From: Bacteroidota bacterium
GTDB lineage: Bacteria > Bacteroidota > Bacteroidia > Flavobacteriales > Flavobacteriaceae
Assembly: GCA_947483095.1 (NCBI GenBank)
Contig: CANKLD010000014.1
Span: 1-20,640 of the forward strand
Direction: 5' to 3'
DNA: 20,640 bases
Shown here: piece by piece, positions 14,801 through 20,640 of the stretch
Layout: each line of letters begins with the position of its first letter
Position numbering within the stretch: the stretch's first letter is position 1
Translations under genes and position numbers: made by a program
Notes under the pieces: generated by a model
Databases searched by the model: none
Seen by the model: the letters and a program-made list of their open reading frames with translations, nothing else
Told to the model about the DNA's origin: nothing

Positions 14801-15674
14801 TAGTAGGCTGGGTGTAATTTTGAATTCTTTTTCCTGGATCCCCTGCTACAGTTACATAATAATAGGATTTGTTTGCAAATAAATTACTATTGGTTTGACT
14901 TTCTCCATTCCAATTATCAACTCCTTCAGCATAAAATAGAATAAAGTCGCTATCGTTAAATACGCCGTCATTTTCTCCTATAAATTGAATGGCATTTTCG
15001 GCTAAATCTTCTGGATAGAAAGTGCTATTTAACAGCGGAAGCATTCTGCCACCGTTACCATATAGTTTAATTTTTCTAGGATCTACATTCACATTTAAAC
15101 CAAGGGAGCTTAAAAAACTCTTTGAAATTTTATAAACACCTGATTTTTCAACATAAAAACGAAACCATTCTCCCGAGGCTAATACAGAATTCGAAACCTG
15201 AAGTATATTTGCACTTTCTTGAGCATTTCTGGAGGTACCATTATTTGAAAAATAATAGGAAAAAGACACTACTTTTTTATAGTTATCTGCCATTTTAATT
15301 ATTGGAGATAGACTAATAAAAGCAAATATTTTATCTCTAGAAAGAATTGATTTTAGTGAAGCATTTAAAGAATTTGGTATGTTTTTAGGATTTAAATCAC
15401 CTAGTTCGGAAATGGAAATATCCTCATATATAATATTTGTTATCTGAAGTGAATTTTCATCGAATAATTCATTTTGAGGTAAATTTAAATTATAATATAT
15501 AGCTCTTTTAGAACTATCAAATGCAAAGTTCACGGATTTTATTTGAGGAATACTATATTTATAGGTACTAAAAGAAAATTCAGATTTTTCGGACCAAACT
15601 AACGAAATACTTCCTTTTTGTTGAGAAAAAGTTGCAATTGAAATAAATAATAAAAACAAAAATTTATCTTTCAT
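11847..15674 (-). CDS. porU: Type IX secretion system C-terminal signal peptidase PorU
   Basis: A 1275-aa cell-surface cysteine peptidase of family C25 (gingipain-like). It cleaves the C-terminal signal from T9SS cargo and transfers the cargo to its surface anchor, working with PorV. A signal peptide (MKDKFLFLLFISIATFSQQ) is followed by a long N-terminal region of several hundred residues. The C25 domain has INLFGDASFDYKNR, NNYVAISDDSDKDSD, the catalytic His786 in NYLGHGGEDG, and the catalytic Cys820 in FITITCDFSRFDNP. The last 95 residues or so look like a type A T9SS C-terminal domain (NYPNPF to KGVYIYKLTV and FEKLVIL), as known for PorU, which keeps this domain. Length is normal. It is divergent from gldJ and upstream of porV. 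No consensus promoter was found in its upstream gap. Confidence 0.95.
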   Translation of the reverse strand: MKDKFLFLLFISIATFSQQKGSISLVWSEKSEFSFSTYKYSIPQIKSVNFAFDSSKRAIYYNLNLPQNELFDENSLQITNIIYEDISISELGDLNPKNIPNSLNASLKSILSRDKIFAFISLSPIIKMADNYKKVVSFSYYFSNNGTSRNAQESANILQVSNSVLASGEWFRFYVEKSGVYKISKSFLSSLGLNVNVDPRKIKLYGNGGRMLPLLNSTFYPEDLAENAIQFIGENDGVFNDSDFILFYAEGVDNWNGESQTNSNLFANKSYYYVTVAGDPGKRIQNYTQPTTPASLDITTFDDYQFHEVDLINIVRAGRQWFGEAFNINDIQEFSFDVPNAVTTTPAILNVTVGSNAYNATTFKVEANGQLVGNINLSAITSGSGTELNIASLPGGTTIAASNTIKIKLTYNNNGVPSSNAYLDHIILKCKRNLTGYGKQFRFKYNGTNSLSGIASYQFNSASGISQIWDITDIYNVTNIDNPNQGNFNFKAPLGDSRNYIAIDYADLYSPLKENSTRVANQNLKGTIFKNNQGVFQDLDYLIITPAFLKTQADKLAAFHTNYSNLNVKSVTLESIYEEFSSGKQDIAAIRNFIKYVYSNASNPSKKIKYINLFGDASFDYKNRIKNNTNIVPIYHALNSTTAGESSYASDDFFGYMDPTEGNISYYFGGIDIAVGRMLVSTNAQAEEMINKVFEYNDLKSYGNWRNNYVAISDDSDKDSDATLQFRQNQLADRIVLEKPFINVKKILLDSYVQEASSGGDRYPKAREDIFNAFEKGALVFNYLGHGGEDGLTGERVWEKSDGQNLRNQYKYPLFITITCDFSRFDNPYRPTAGEYTYWNPKGGAISMITTTRSIGQRSAEYFNDKLFEYLFSYGSNQYTTIAEALRLAKNSNPSSSSNVVFYIGDPALMLAIPKPKIRLTKVNDIPITGAIPDLQSLAFVKLSGEVTNENNTLLPTYNGELAINIFDKNIIKATFNNDGSSPPINFNTLGETIFRGNALVSNGQFEFGFVVPRDIKIPVGNGRISFYSKKNSEFIDQTGIDTSIKIGGINTLAATDTTPPTVKLYMNDQTFVYGGITNASPFFLAYIEDENGINTASGIGHDIVAILDGNESEPYIINDYYETELDNYKKGKLRYPFRNLAPGLHTITFKAWDVYNNPISAEIQFIVVGDETMTLTNVLNYPNPFVNYTQFWFTHNHPYESLEVQVQVITITGKIVWTKNQIVYTDGFLSREITWDGKDDFGDKIGKGVYIYKLTVKSSLTNQKSEKFEKLVIL

Positions 15675-15758
15675 AGGTCATTAATAACGCTAAATTACAT
15701 TAAATAGTGTGTATTTAAAATTAAATTTTGGTTCTATATATGTAATATTTGTTTTAAT

Positions 15759-15790
15759 TTTGCGTTGTGTGATATAATCAATTATTTTTG
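15759..15790 (+). promoter_or_regulatory. Predicted Bacteroidota-type promoter for gldJ
   Basis: TTTG (15759-15762) is followed after 20 nt by TATTTTTG (15783-15790), a close consensus match. Transcription would start near 15797 and give an 80-nt leader before ATG 15877. A second -7-like TAATTTTG (15755-15762) overlaps but has a poorer partner. The start also argues against using the upstream in-frame ATG at 15817. Confidence 0.55.
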
Positions 15791-15876
15791 ATTCGTTTTT
15801 AAATAAATTAAAGCAAATGTGTTGCGGTTTAATAGTTAATTATTATATTCGCGACGAAATTATTACCCTCATAAGT

Positions 15877-17580
15877 ATGAAAGCAAATAAAAATCTAGTT
15901 ATAAATGTTTTTCTGGTGTTAGTGCTACTTTTAGGATTTTCGAGTTGTAGCAAGCAATCAAGTTCTAAAGGGAGCTCTTCAGCAACTGGTTGGAAATTAA
16001 ATGATAAAAAAGGAGGCTTCCAGTACAACAGCAAGTTTAGCAAGCAAGCAACTGCTCCAGGACTTATAATGGTTGAAGGAGGAACTTTTACTATGGGTAA
16101 AGTTCAAGATGATGTAATGCGTGATTGGAATAATACTGCAAATCAACAACATGTAGCTTCATTTTACATGGATGAAACAGAAGTAACCAATTTAATGTAT
16201 ATGGAATACTTAGATTGGACTAAAAGAGTTTTTTCTCCGGATGATGAAAAATACGAAAAAATATATTCAGGGATTTTACCAGACACTTTAGTTTGGAGAA
16301 ATAGATTAGGATATAATGAAACGTATACTAATAATTATTTAAGACACCCAGCTTATGCTACATATCCTGTAGTGGGAGTTAATTGGGTTCAAGCAGTTGA
16401 ATTTAGTAAATGGAGAACAGAAAGAGTAAATGAAAACGCACTTGAAAAAGAAGGGTACCTTAAAGTGGATGCTAAAATTTTAGATGTAACTGCCGAAAAG
16501 ACCTTTAATACTGAAACTTATTTAAATGCTCCAAGTAAATCTTTTGGAGGGGATGAAAAAATTGTATTAAAAGGGCCTAAAAACTCTAAATCAAAACCTG
16601 TTAAAGTTGCCGGTTCTAAAGGACAAGCAGCTACTACAAAAAATGCTATAAATGTTTATGCTCAAAGAACTTCAGGGATTTTATTACCTGAGTTCAGACT
16701 TCCAACGGAAGCGGAATGGGAATATGCCGCAGCAGCAGATGTAGGACAAAGATATTATAATACTTTCAAGGGCCAAAAGAAATATCCTTGGTCTGGAAGT
16801 TATACTAGATCTGGAAAAAGACAAACAAAAGGCGATCAATTAGCGAATTTTAAACAAGGAAAAGGAGATTACGGTGGTATTGCAGGATGGTCTGATGACG
16901 GTGCAGATATAACCAATAAAGTGAAATCTTACCCTCCAAATGATTTTGGTTTATATGACATGGCAGGTAATGTAGCAGAATGGGTTGCTGATGTATATAG
17001 ACCAATGATTGACGATGAAGCGAGTGACTTTAATTACTTTAGAGGTAATGAATTTGATAAAAACAAAGTGGTTAAAGGTAAAGTTGAAGTTGTAACCGAT
17101 CCTAAAGACATTAAATATGATACTTTGTCTAATGGTAAAGTAATTGCCAGAAGTCTTCCAGGTCAAATAGTTCAAGTACCTGTTGATGAAAATGAAACCT
17201 ATCTAAGACAAAACTTTGATAAAAGCTATGAAAAAAACTACAGAGACGGAGACAAGCAATCAACGAATGATTTTGCCAATGCCAACACAACCATTACCAA
17301 CGATAGTAGGGGCATGTACAATTCACCAAAACACAATGTTTCTGTTAATTCATTAGGAGTTACAACAAAACAAAAAGATGAAACTAATACTAGAACTACC
17401 TTGCTAGATGATAATGTTAGAGTTTACAAAGGAGGTTCTTGGAGAGATAGAGCTTATTGGCTAGATCCTGCTCAACGAAGATATTTTCCTCAAGATATGG
17501 CTACGGATTACATAGGATTCAGATGCGCAATGTCAAGAGTGGGAGCGAAAGCAGACAAAAAGAAAAGAGCAAGAAATTAA
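15877..17580 (+). CDS. gldJ: Gliding motility lipoprotein GldJ (FGE/sulfatase-modifying-factor fold)
   Basis: A 567-aa lipoprotein required in flavobacteria for gliding and for stability of the T9SS motor component GldK. I start at ATG 15877 because it gives a lipoprotein signal with hydrophobic core FLVLVLLLGF and lipobox SSC at Cys24; ATG 15817 would add 20 polar residues. The body is a formylglycine-generating-enzyme-like domain: GLIMVEGGTFTMG, FYMDETEVTN, GVNWVQAVEFSKWR, RLPTEAEWEYAA, GLYDMAGNVAEWV (Glu368) and VYKGGSWRDRAYW to GFRCAMSR. The paired cysteines that make true FGE catalytic appear to be missing; the aligned positions hold Asp524 and Leu529. This fits a structural rather than enzymatic role. 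A large insert rich in Lys/Asp (about 200-260) and a basic tail (KADKKKRARN) are present. It diverges from porU and has its own promoter and terminator. Confidence 0.95.
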   Translation: MKANKNLVINVFLVLVLLLGFSSCSKQSSSKGSSSATGWKLNDKKGGFQYNSKFSKQATAPGLIMVEGGTFTMGKVQDDVMRDWNNTANQQHVASFYMDETEVTNLMYMEYLDWTKRVFSPDDEKYEKIYSGILPDTLVWRNRLGYNETYTNNYLRHPAYATYPVVGVNWVQAVEFSKWRTERVNENALEKEGYLKVDAKILDVTAEKTFNTETYLNAPSKSFGGDEKIVLKGPKNSKSKPVKVAGSKGQAATTKNAINVYAQRTSGILLPEFRLPTEAEWEYAAAADVGQRYYNTFKGQKKYPWSGSYTRSGKRQTKGDQLANFKQGKGDYGGIAGWSDDGADITNKVKSYPPNDFGLYDMAGNVAEWVADVYRPMIDDEASDFNYFRGNEFDKNKVVKGKVEVVTDPKDIKYDTLSNGKVIARSLPGQIVQVPVDENETYLRQNFDKSYEKNYRDGDKQSTNDFANANTTITNDSRGMYNSPKHNVSVNSLGVTTKQKDETNTRTTLLDDNVRVYKGGSWRDRAYWLDPAQRRYFPQDMATDYIGFRCAMSRVGAKADKKKRARN

Positions 17581-17594
17581 TTTCACTCTAAATA

Positions 17595-17630
17595 ATAAAA
17601 TAAAAGCCCTACTTAGGGCTTTTATTTTAT
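17595..17630 (+). terminator. Rho-independent terminator after gldJ
   Basis: ATAAAATAAAAGCCCT (17595-17610) pairs perfectly with AGGGCTTTTATTTTAT (17615-17630) over an ACTT loop: 16 bp with a GC core and a T-rich 3' side. It starts 14 bp after the gldJ stop and isolates gldJ from murF. Confidence 0.9.
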
Positions 17631-17638
17631 AAATTTTT

Positions 17639-17852
17639 TCATTGTTGTCCGACAAAAACCATGAAATATATGGCGAACCTAACATTATATAGTCCCTACG
17701 GGACATTTTTAACAGGAGCGCTTCTTTTTATTCTACCAACATTTAACTCCTATCGGAGTATCTCTCGTAGAGATTATATGTTGGTAAATAGATAGTTATG
17801 AAGTTAATTTTTGTCCCGTAGGGACTATATATTTTTTATCGGACAACAATGA
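17639..17852. repeat. 214-bp nested palindromic element (MITE-like or structured leader) just upstream of murF
   Basis: Four levels of inverted symmetry are nested here. The ends carry 20-bp terminal inverted repeats with one mismatch (TCATTGTTGTCCGA plus CAAAAA or TAAAAA). Inside are perfect 20-bp inverted arms (17686-17705 and 17812-17831), each built on a self-palindrome (GTCCCTACGGGAC and GTCCCGTAGGGAC). Next are 9-bp arms TACCAACAT (17734-17742) and ATGTTGGTA (17778-17786). At the centre sit two hairpins, ACTCC-TATC-GGAGT (17746-17759) and ATCTCT-CGT-AGAGAT (17760-17774). T runs flank both ends and could hide a target duplication. No open frame or transposase is present. The element ends 9 bp before the murF ATG and begins 8 bp after the gldJ terminator, so it forms essentially the whole murF leader. 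Confidence 0.9.
17781..17813 (+). promoter_or_regulatory. Weak candidate murF promoter inside the nested palindromic element
   Basis: TTG (17781-17783) is followed after 21 nt by TAATTTTTG (17805-17813), which is one base too long for the TAnnTTTG consensus. It is the best candidate between the gldJ terminator and murF. If real, murF transcription starts within the element. Confidence 0.25.
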
Positions 17853-17861
17853 TTTTTTTTT

Positions 17862-19151
17862 ATGATAGATATTAAAAGCATTCACAGCTATTTTTTAAAA
17901 TGCAATTCTGTTTCAATTGATACCAGAAAAATTGATTCAGGCTCGATGTTTGTTGCAATTAAAGGAGATAATTTTGATGCCAATACCTTTGCAAAAGAAG
18001 CTTTGGAAAAAAAAGCCTCTTTTGTTATTATTGACAACCCAGATTATTTTATTGATGAACGAACAATAATTGTAAAAGATAGTTTAGCGACTTTACAAGA
18101 ATTGGCAAAATTCCACAGAGAATACTTGAACATTCCAATTATAGCTTTAACTGGAAGCAATGGCAAAACCACAACCAAAGAATTGATTCAGGTGGTGCTT
18201 TCCAAAAAGTTCAAAACCAAAGCAACTTTTGGAAACTTAAATAATCACATTGGCTTGCCTCTTACGTTGCTTTCTTTTACCAAAGATACTGAAGTAGGTG
18301 TTGTAGAAATGGGAGCCAATCATCAAAAAGAAATTGAATTTTTGTGTGAAATAGCAAAACCAGATTATGGTTATATCACTAATTTTGGAAAAGCACATTT
18401 AGAAGGTTTTGGGGGAGTTGAAGGAGTAATTAAAGGAAAATCTGAAATGTATTCTTTTTTGTTTAAAAACCAAAAGACTGTTTTTGTAAATTTAAACGAC
18501 CCAATTCAAGTAGAAAAAACAACCAATATTAACGCATTTACTTTTGGATTAAACATTCAAAATGCAGACGTAATAATAAATTCAATCAACGCAAACCCAT
18601 TTGTTGAGGTTGAATTAAATAATGTTAAAATTACCTCCCATTTAATTGGTTGGTATAATTCAAATAATATAAATGCTGCTATTTCAATTGGGATTAAATT
18701 TGGTGTGTCTATAGATGATATTAAAAGTGCAATTGAAGGATTTGTCCCTCAAAATAATAGATCTCAAATGTTGACCATTAATTCGAATGAAATAATCTTA
18801 GACGCCTATAATGCAAATCCATCAAGTATGGTGGTTGCACTTGAAAATTTTTTCCAATTAGAAAATAAAAATAAAATTGCAATTTTAGGAGATATGTTTG
18901 AGTTGGGAGAGCAGAGTTTAGCCGAACATAAGTTTATAGTTGAAATGGTAAAAAACAACAATCTAGTTACTACTTATTTTATTGGAAAAGACTTTTATGC
19001 TAATAAAATTCAAAATGATAAATGCAATTTCTTCTTAACTTTTGAAGCGTTTACAAATTCCTTTAGAGACATTAATATTAAAGACAGTTTGCTATTAATT
19101 AAAGGCTCTAGAGCAATGGCTTTAGAACGCACTCTTAACTTGATTTCTTGA
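17862..19151 (+). CDS. murF: UDP-N-acetylmuramoyl-tripeptide--D-alanyl-D-alanine ligase
   Basis: A 429-aa Mur ligase that adds D-Ala-D-Ala to the UDP-MurNAc-tripeptide, the last cytoplasmic step of peptidoglycan precursor synthesis. The N-terminal substrate domain has VSIDTRKIDSGSMFVAIKG (17-35). The ATP-binding P-loop is LTGSNGKTTTKE (96-107, Lys102). FGNLNNHIGLPLTLL, VVEMGANHQKEIEFL and ITNFGKAHLEGF give the metal and carboxylate-site residues. ILDAYNANPSSM marks the C-terminal domain and is diagnostic of MurF rather than MurE. Length is typical. It stands outside the usual mur/fts cluster, downstream of gldJ, from which it is separated by a terminator and the nested palindromic element. 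It converges on tRNA-Val. Confidence 0.95.
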   Translation: MIDIKSIHSYFLKCNSVSIDTRKIDSGSMFVAIKGDNFDANTFAKEALEKKASFVIIDNPDYFIDERTIIVKDSLATLQELAKFHREYLNIPIIALTGSNGKTTTKELIQVVLSKKFKTKATFGNLNNHIGLPLTLLSFTKDTEVGVVEMGANHQKEIEFLCEIAKPDYGYITNFGKAHLEGFGGVEGVIKGKSEMYSFLFKNQKTVFVNLNDPIQVEKTTNINAFTFGLNIQNADVIINSINANPFVEVELNNVKITSHLIGWYNSNNINAAISIGIKFGVSIDDIKSAIEGFVPQNNRSQMLTINSNEIILDAYNANPSSMVVALENFFQLENKNKIAILGDMFELGEQSLAEHKFIVEMVKNNNLVTTYFIGKDFYANKIQNDKCNFFLTFEAFTNSFRDINIKDSLLLIKGSRAMALERTLNLIS

Positions 19152-19174
19152 ATATTTTATTAAGGAAATGTCAT

Positions 19175-19205
19175 AAAAAAACTCCAACATTTTTGTTGAA
19201 GTTTT
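19175..19205 (-). terminator. Terminator of tRNA-Val, possibly shared with murF
   Basis: On the minus strand a 12-bp stem (19205-19194 with 19189-19178, one U-G wobble) closes a 4-nt loop and runs into seven T. It starts 4 bp after the tRNA 3' end. On the plus strand the same hairpin has a mismatch and a shorter T run, so murF termination here would be weaker. Confidence 0.75.
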
Positions 19206-19208
19206 CTG

Positions 19209-19283
19209 TGGGCGATGAGGGGTTCGAACCCCCGACCCCCTCGGTGTAAACGAGGTGCTCTGAACCAGCTGAGCTAATCGCCC
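19209..19283 (-). tRNA. tRNA-Val, anticodon UAC
   Basis: The minus strand folds into a full cloverleaf. The acceptor stem is GGGCGAT/ATCGCCC with discriminator A. The D arm is GCTC/GAGC. The anticodon stem CCTCG/CGAGG holds loop TTTACAC with anticodon TAC at 19248-19246. The T arm GGGGG-TTCGAAC-CCCTC has one G-U pair. The CCA tail is not encoded (the genomic 3' continuation is CAG). The gene follows folC and converges with murF. Confidence 0.97.
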
Positions 19284-19295
19284 TAAATAGGTGTG

Positions 19296-19326
19296 CAAAT
19301 ATAAGCCTCTTTTCGGTATTTGCAAA
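19296..19326 (-). promoter_or_regulatory. Promoter of tRNA-Val
   Basis: On the minus strand TTTG (19326-19323) is followed after exactly 19 nt by TATATTTG (19303-19296), an exact fit to the Bacteroidota housekeeping consensus. The start point would fall a few bases before the tRNA 5' end. It lies in the 58-bp gap after folC. Confidence 0.75.
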
Positions 19327-19341
19327 CTATTTTTAAATTAA

Positions 19342-20574
19342 TTACAATATTTCTGCTACCACAAAGTTGCTTCCGCCAATGTAAATAAAATCGGTTATAA
19401 CTGCATTTTCTTTGGCACTTGTATAAGCTTCTGAAACTGAATTGTATACTTTTCCGGTCAATCCAAATTCTTTTGATTTTTGCTCCAAAATTAAAGCGTC
19501 TAATCCACGTGGTATATTTGGTTTGCAAAAATAGTAAATGGCATTTTTTGGAAATAACGGAAGAATTTCATCCAAATCCTTATCATTTACAACACCAAAA
19601 ATAAAATGTAAAGTGTCAAATTGTTCTTTTTTTAATTGGTTTAAAACCATCTCTAAACCATGCTTATTATGTGCTGTATCGCAAATTGTTTTTGGCGCTC
19701 TGTTCAATTGTTGCCATCTTCCTTGAAGTCCAGTGTTTTTTTCTACAGTAAGAAACCCTTTTTTCATATCCGCTTCTAAAACTTCAAACCCATTAATTGT
19801 ATTTAATATTCTTAAAGTTTGAATAGCCGTTTTCTTATTTGAAATTTGATAATCGCCTTTTAAATCGGAGGGATAATCATCAGAAATACGATCTGATGCA
19901 AAGAAAATTTGAGACTTCATTGCATTTGCTTTAGCTAGAAAAACAGGTTTCGTTTCAGTTGTATATTCTCCAATAATCACTGGAATTCCATTTTTAATAA
20001 TGCCCGCTTTTTCATTTGCAATAGTTTCAAGCGTGTTTCCTAATAACTGAACGTGGTCTTTTCCAATATTGGTAATAACCGAAATCAATGGGGTAATAAT
20101 ATTGGTAGCATCCAATCGGCCGCCTAATCCCACTTCAATTATTGCGATGTCTATCTTTTCTTTTTTGAAGTATTCGAATGCCAATCCAACGGTCATTTCA
20201 AAAAAACTCAATTCATTTTCTTTAAAGAAATTAATGTGTTTTTCAATAAATTCACAAACAAATTCCTCTGTTATTTCTCCCGAAACTTCGGGACTTATAA
20301 TTTTAATACGTTCTCGAAAATCTTTAAGATGTGGTGAGGTATATAAGCCAACTTTATAACCTGCTTCTTTTAAAACGGAAGCAAGTAGGTGAGAGGTTGA
20401 CCCTTTTCCATTAGTACCTGCAACGTGAATAAATTTTAATTTTTCTTCAGGTTTTCCTAGATAATTTGATAATAATAGGCTGTTCGTCAAGTCTTCTTTA
20501 TAGGCTGAAGCACCTTGAAGTTGATATATAGGAAGTTGATTGAACATCCAATTTAAAGTTTCCTGATAGTTCAT
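19342..20574 (-). CDS. folC: Folylpolyglutamate synthase / dihydrofolate synthase
   Basis: A 410-aa Mur-ligase-like enzyme that joins glutamate to dihydropteroate and extends folate polyglutamate tails, using ATP in the cytosol. The P-loop signature is FIHVAGTNGKGSTSHLLA (48-65, Lys57). The second FolC signature follows as GLYTSPHLKDFRERI. IEVGLGGRLDATNI, SVITNIGKDH and EKAGIIKNGIPVI are the metal and nucleotide-site motifs, and CDTAHNKHG marks the C-terminal domain. Length is slightly short but normal for the family. Whether it has both activities or only one cannot be read from sequence; dual function is usual in bacteria. It lies about 40 bp after the end of a possible tonB-like gene. Confidence 0.94.
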   Translation of the reverse strand: MNYQETLNWMFNQLPIYQLQGASAYKEDLTNSLLLSNYLGKPEEKLKFIHVAGTNGKGSTSHLLASVLKEAGYKVGLYTSPHLKDFRERIKIISPEVSGEITEEFVCEFIEKHINFFKENELSFFEMTVGLAFEYFKKEKIDIAIIEVGLGGRLDATNIITPLISVITNIGKDHVQLLGNTLETIANEKAGIIKNGIPVIIGEYTTETKPVFLAKANAMKSQIFFASDRISDDYPSDLKGDYQISNKKTAIQTLRILNTINGFEVLEADMKKGFLTVEKNTGLQGRWQQLNRAPKTICDTAHNKHGLEMVLNQLKKEQFDTLHFIFGVVNDKDLDEILPLFPKNAIYYFCKPNIPRGLDALILEQKSKEFGLTGKVYNSVSEAYTSAKENAVITDFIYIGGSNFVVAEIL

Positions 20575-20615
20575 TAAATCAAAAAAGGGTTAAGGATTTT
20601 ATGTTATGCAGTAAT

Positions 20616-20640
20616 TTACTGAGTAAGTTTAAAATTATAA
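20616..20640 (-). CDS. C-terminal tail of an upstream gene, possibly TonB-family energy transducer (partial)
   Basis: Reading leftward from 20639 in one frame gives YNFKLTQ and a TAA stop at 20618-20616, 41 bp before the folC start. A short tail ending in a hydrophobic-FKL-type strand would suit TonB C-terminal domains, and I recall tonB preceding folC in Flavobacterium. Seven residues cannot prove a gene, so this is a pointer only. Confidence 0.3.

Noticed and set aside
15817..15876. Earlier in-frame ATG giving a 20-residue extension of GldJ
   Set aside because: The extension would bury the lipoprotein signal, and it starts only about 20 bases after the likely transcription start. ATG 15877 gives a proper lipobox.
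19122..19325. Minus-strand open frame across the tRNA-Val gene
   Set aside because: It reads through a clear cloverleaf and its promoter; non-coding RNA explains the sequence.

Overview
The window is AT-rich and gene-dense and looks like chromosomal DNA from a member of the Flavobacteriia, most likely Flavobacterium or a close relative. Three things point there. PorU, PorV and GldJ of the Bacteroidota type IX secretion (T9SS) and gliding machinery sit together. Several promoters fit the Bacteroidota consensus (TTG/TTTG, about 19-20 nt, TAnnTTTG). Flavobacterial-style short palindromic repeats lie between genes. No phage, plasmid, transposase, CRISPR array or defence genes were seen. Most of the window is core genome.

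Layout, left to right. (1) 1-3385, minus strand: kdtA/waaA (Kdo transferase for lipid A) followed 10 bp later by a secreted S46 dipeptidyl-peptidase. The peptidase is cut by the window edge and carries the Arg that marks the Asp/Glu-specific DPP11 type. (2) 3424-7063, plus strand: promoter, DegT-family sugar aminotransferase, a structured intergenic repeat, galE, a GT4-like glycosyltransferase and a strong terminator. This is a small surface-polysaccharide module. (3) 7085-15674, minus strand, transcribed in the order porU, porV, cdd, pdhA, pdhC. PorU and PorV are the protease and its outer-membrane partner that process and attach T9SS cargo. Cdd is cytidine deaminase. PdhA and PdhC are the E1-alpha and E2 subunits of pyruvate dehydrogenase; pdhB is not in the window. 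A perfect hairpin terminator separates porV from cdd, and a 390-bp gene-free gap with repeats and palindromes separates cdd from pdhA. (4) 15759-19151, plus strand: gldJ, diverging from porU, then a terminator, a 214-bp nested palindromic element and murF. (5) 19175-20640, minus strand: the last codons of a possible tonB-like gene, folC, and tRNA-Val(UAC) with a textbook flavobacterial promoter and its own terminator, convergent with murF.

The window therefore combines envelope biogenesis (Kdo transfer, sugar-nucleotide and glycosyl transfer, peptidoglycan precursor synthesis), T9SS/gliding and central metabolism. I do not see an undescribed multi-gene system. The most unusual features are non-coding or repeat-driven: the nested palindromic element that forms the murF leader, and a GC-rich palindromic repeat present in identical copies inside both inter-domain linkers of the pyruvate dehydrogenase E2 gene. 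Also notable are an operator-like palindrome beside the likely pdhA promoter, a C11 tract, and a terminator lying almost on the cdd start codon.
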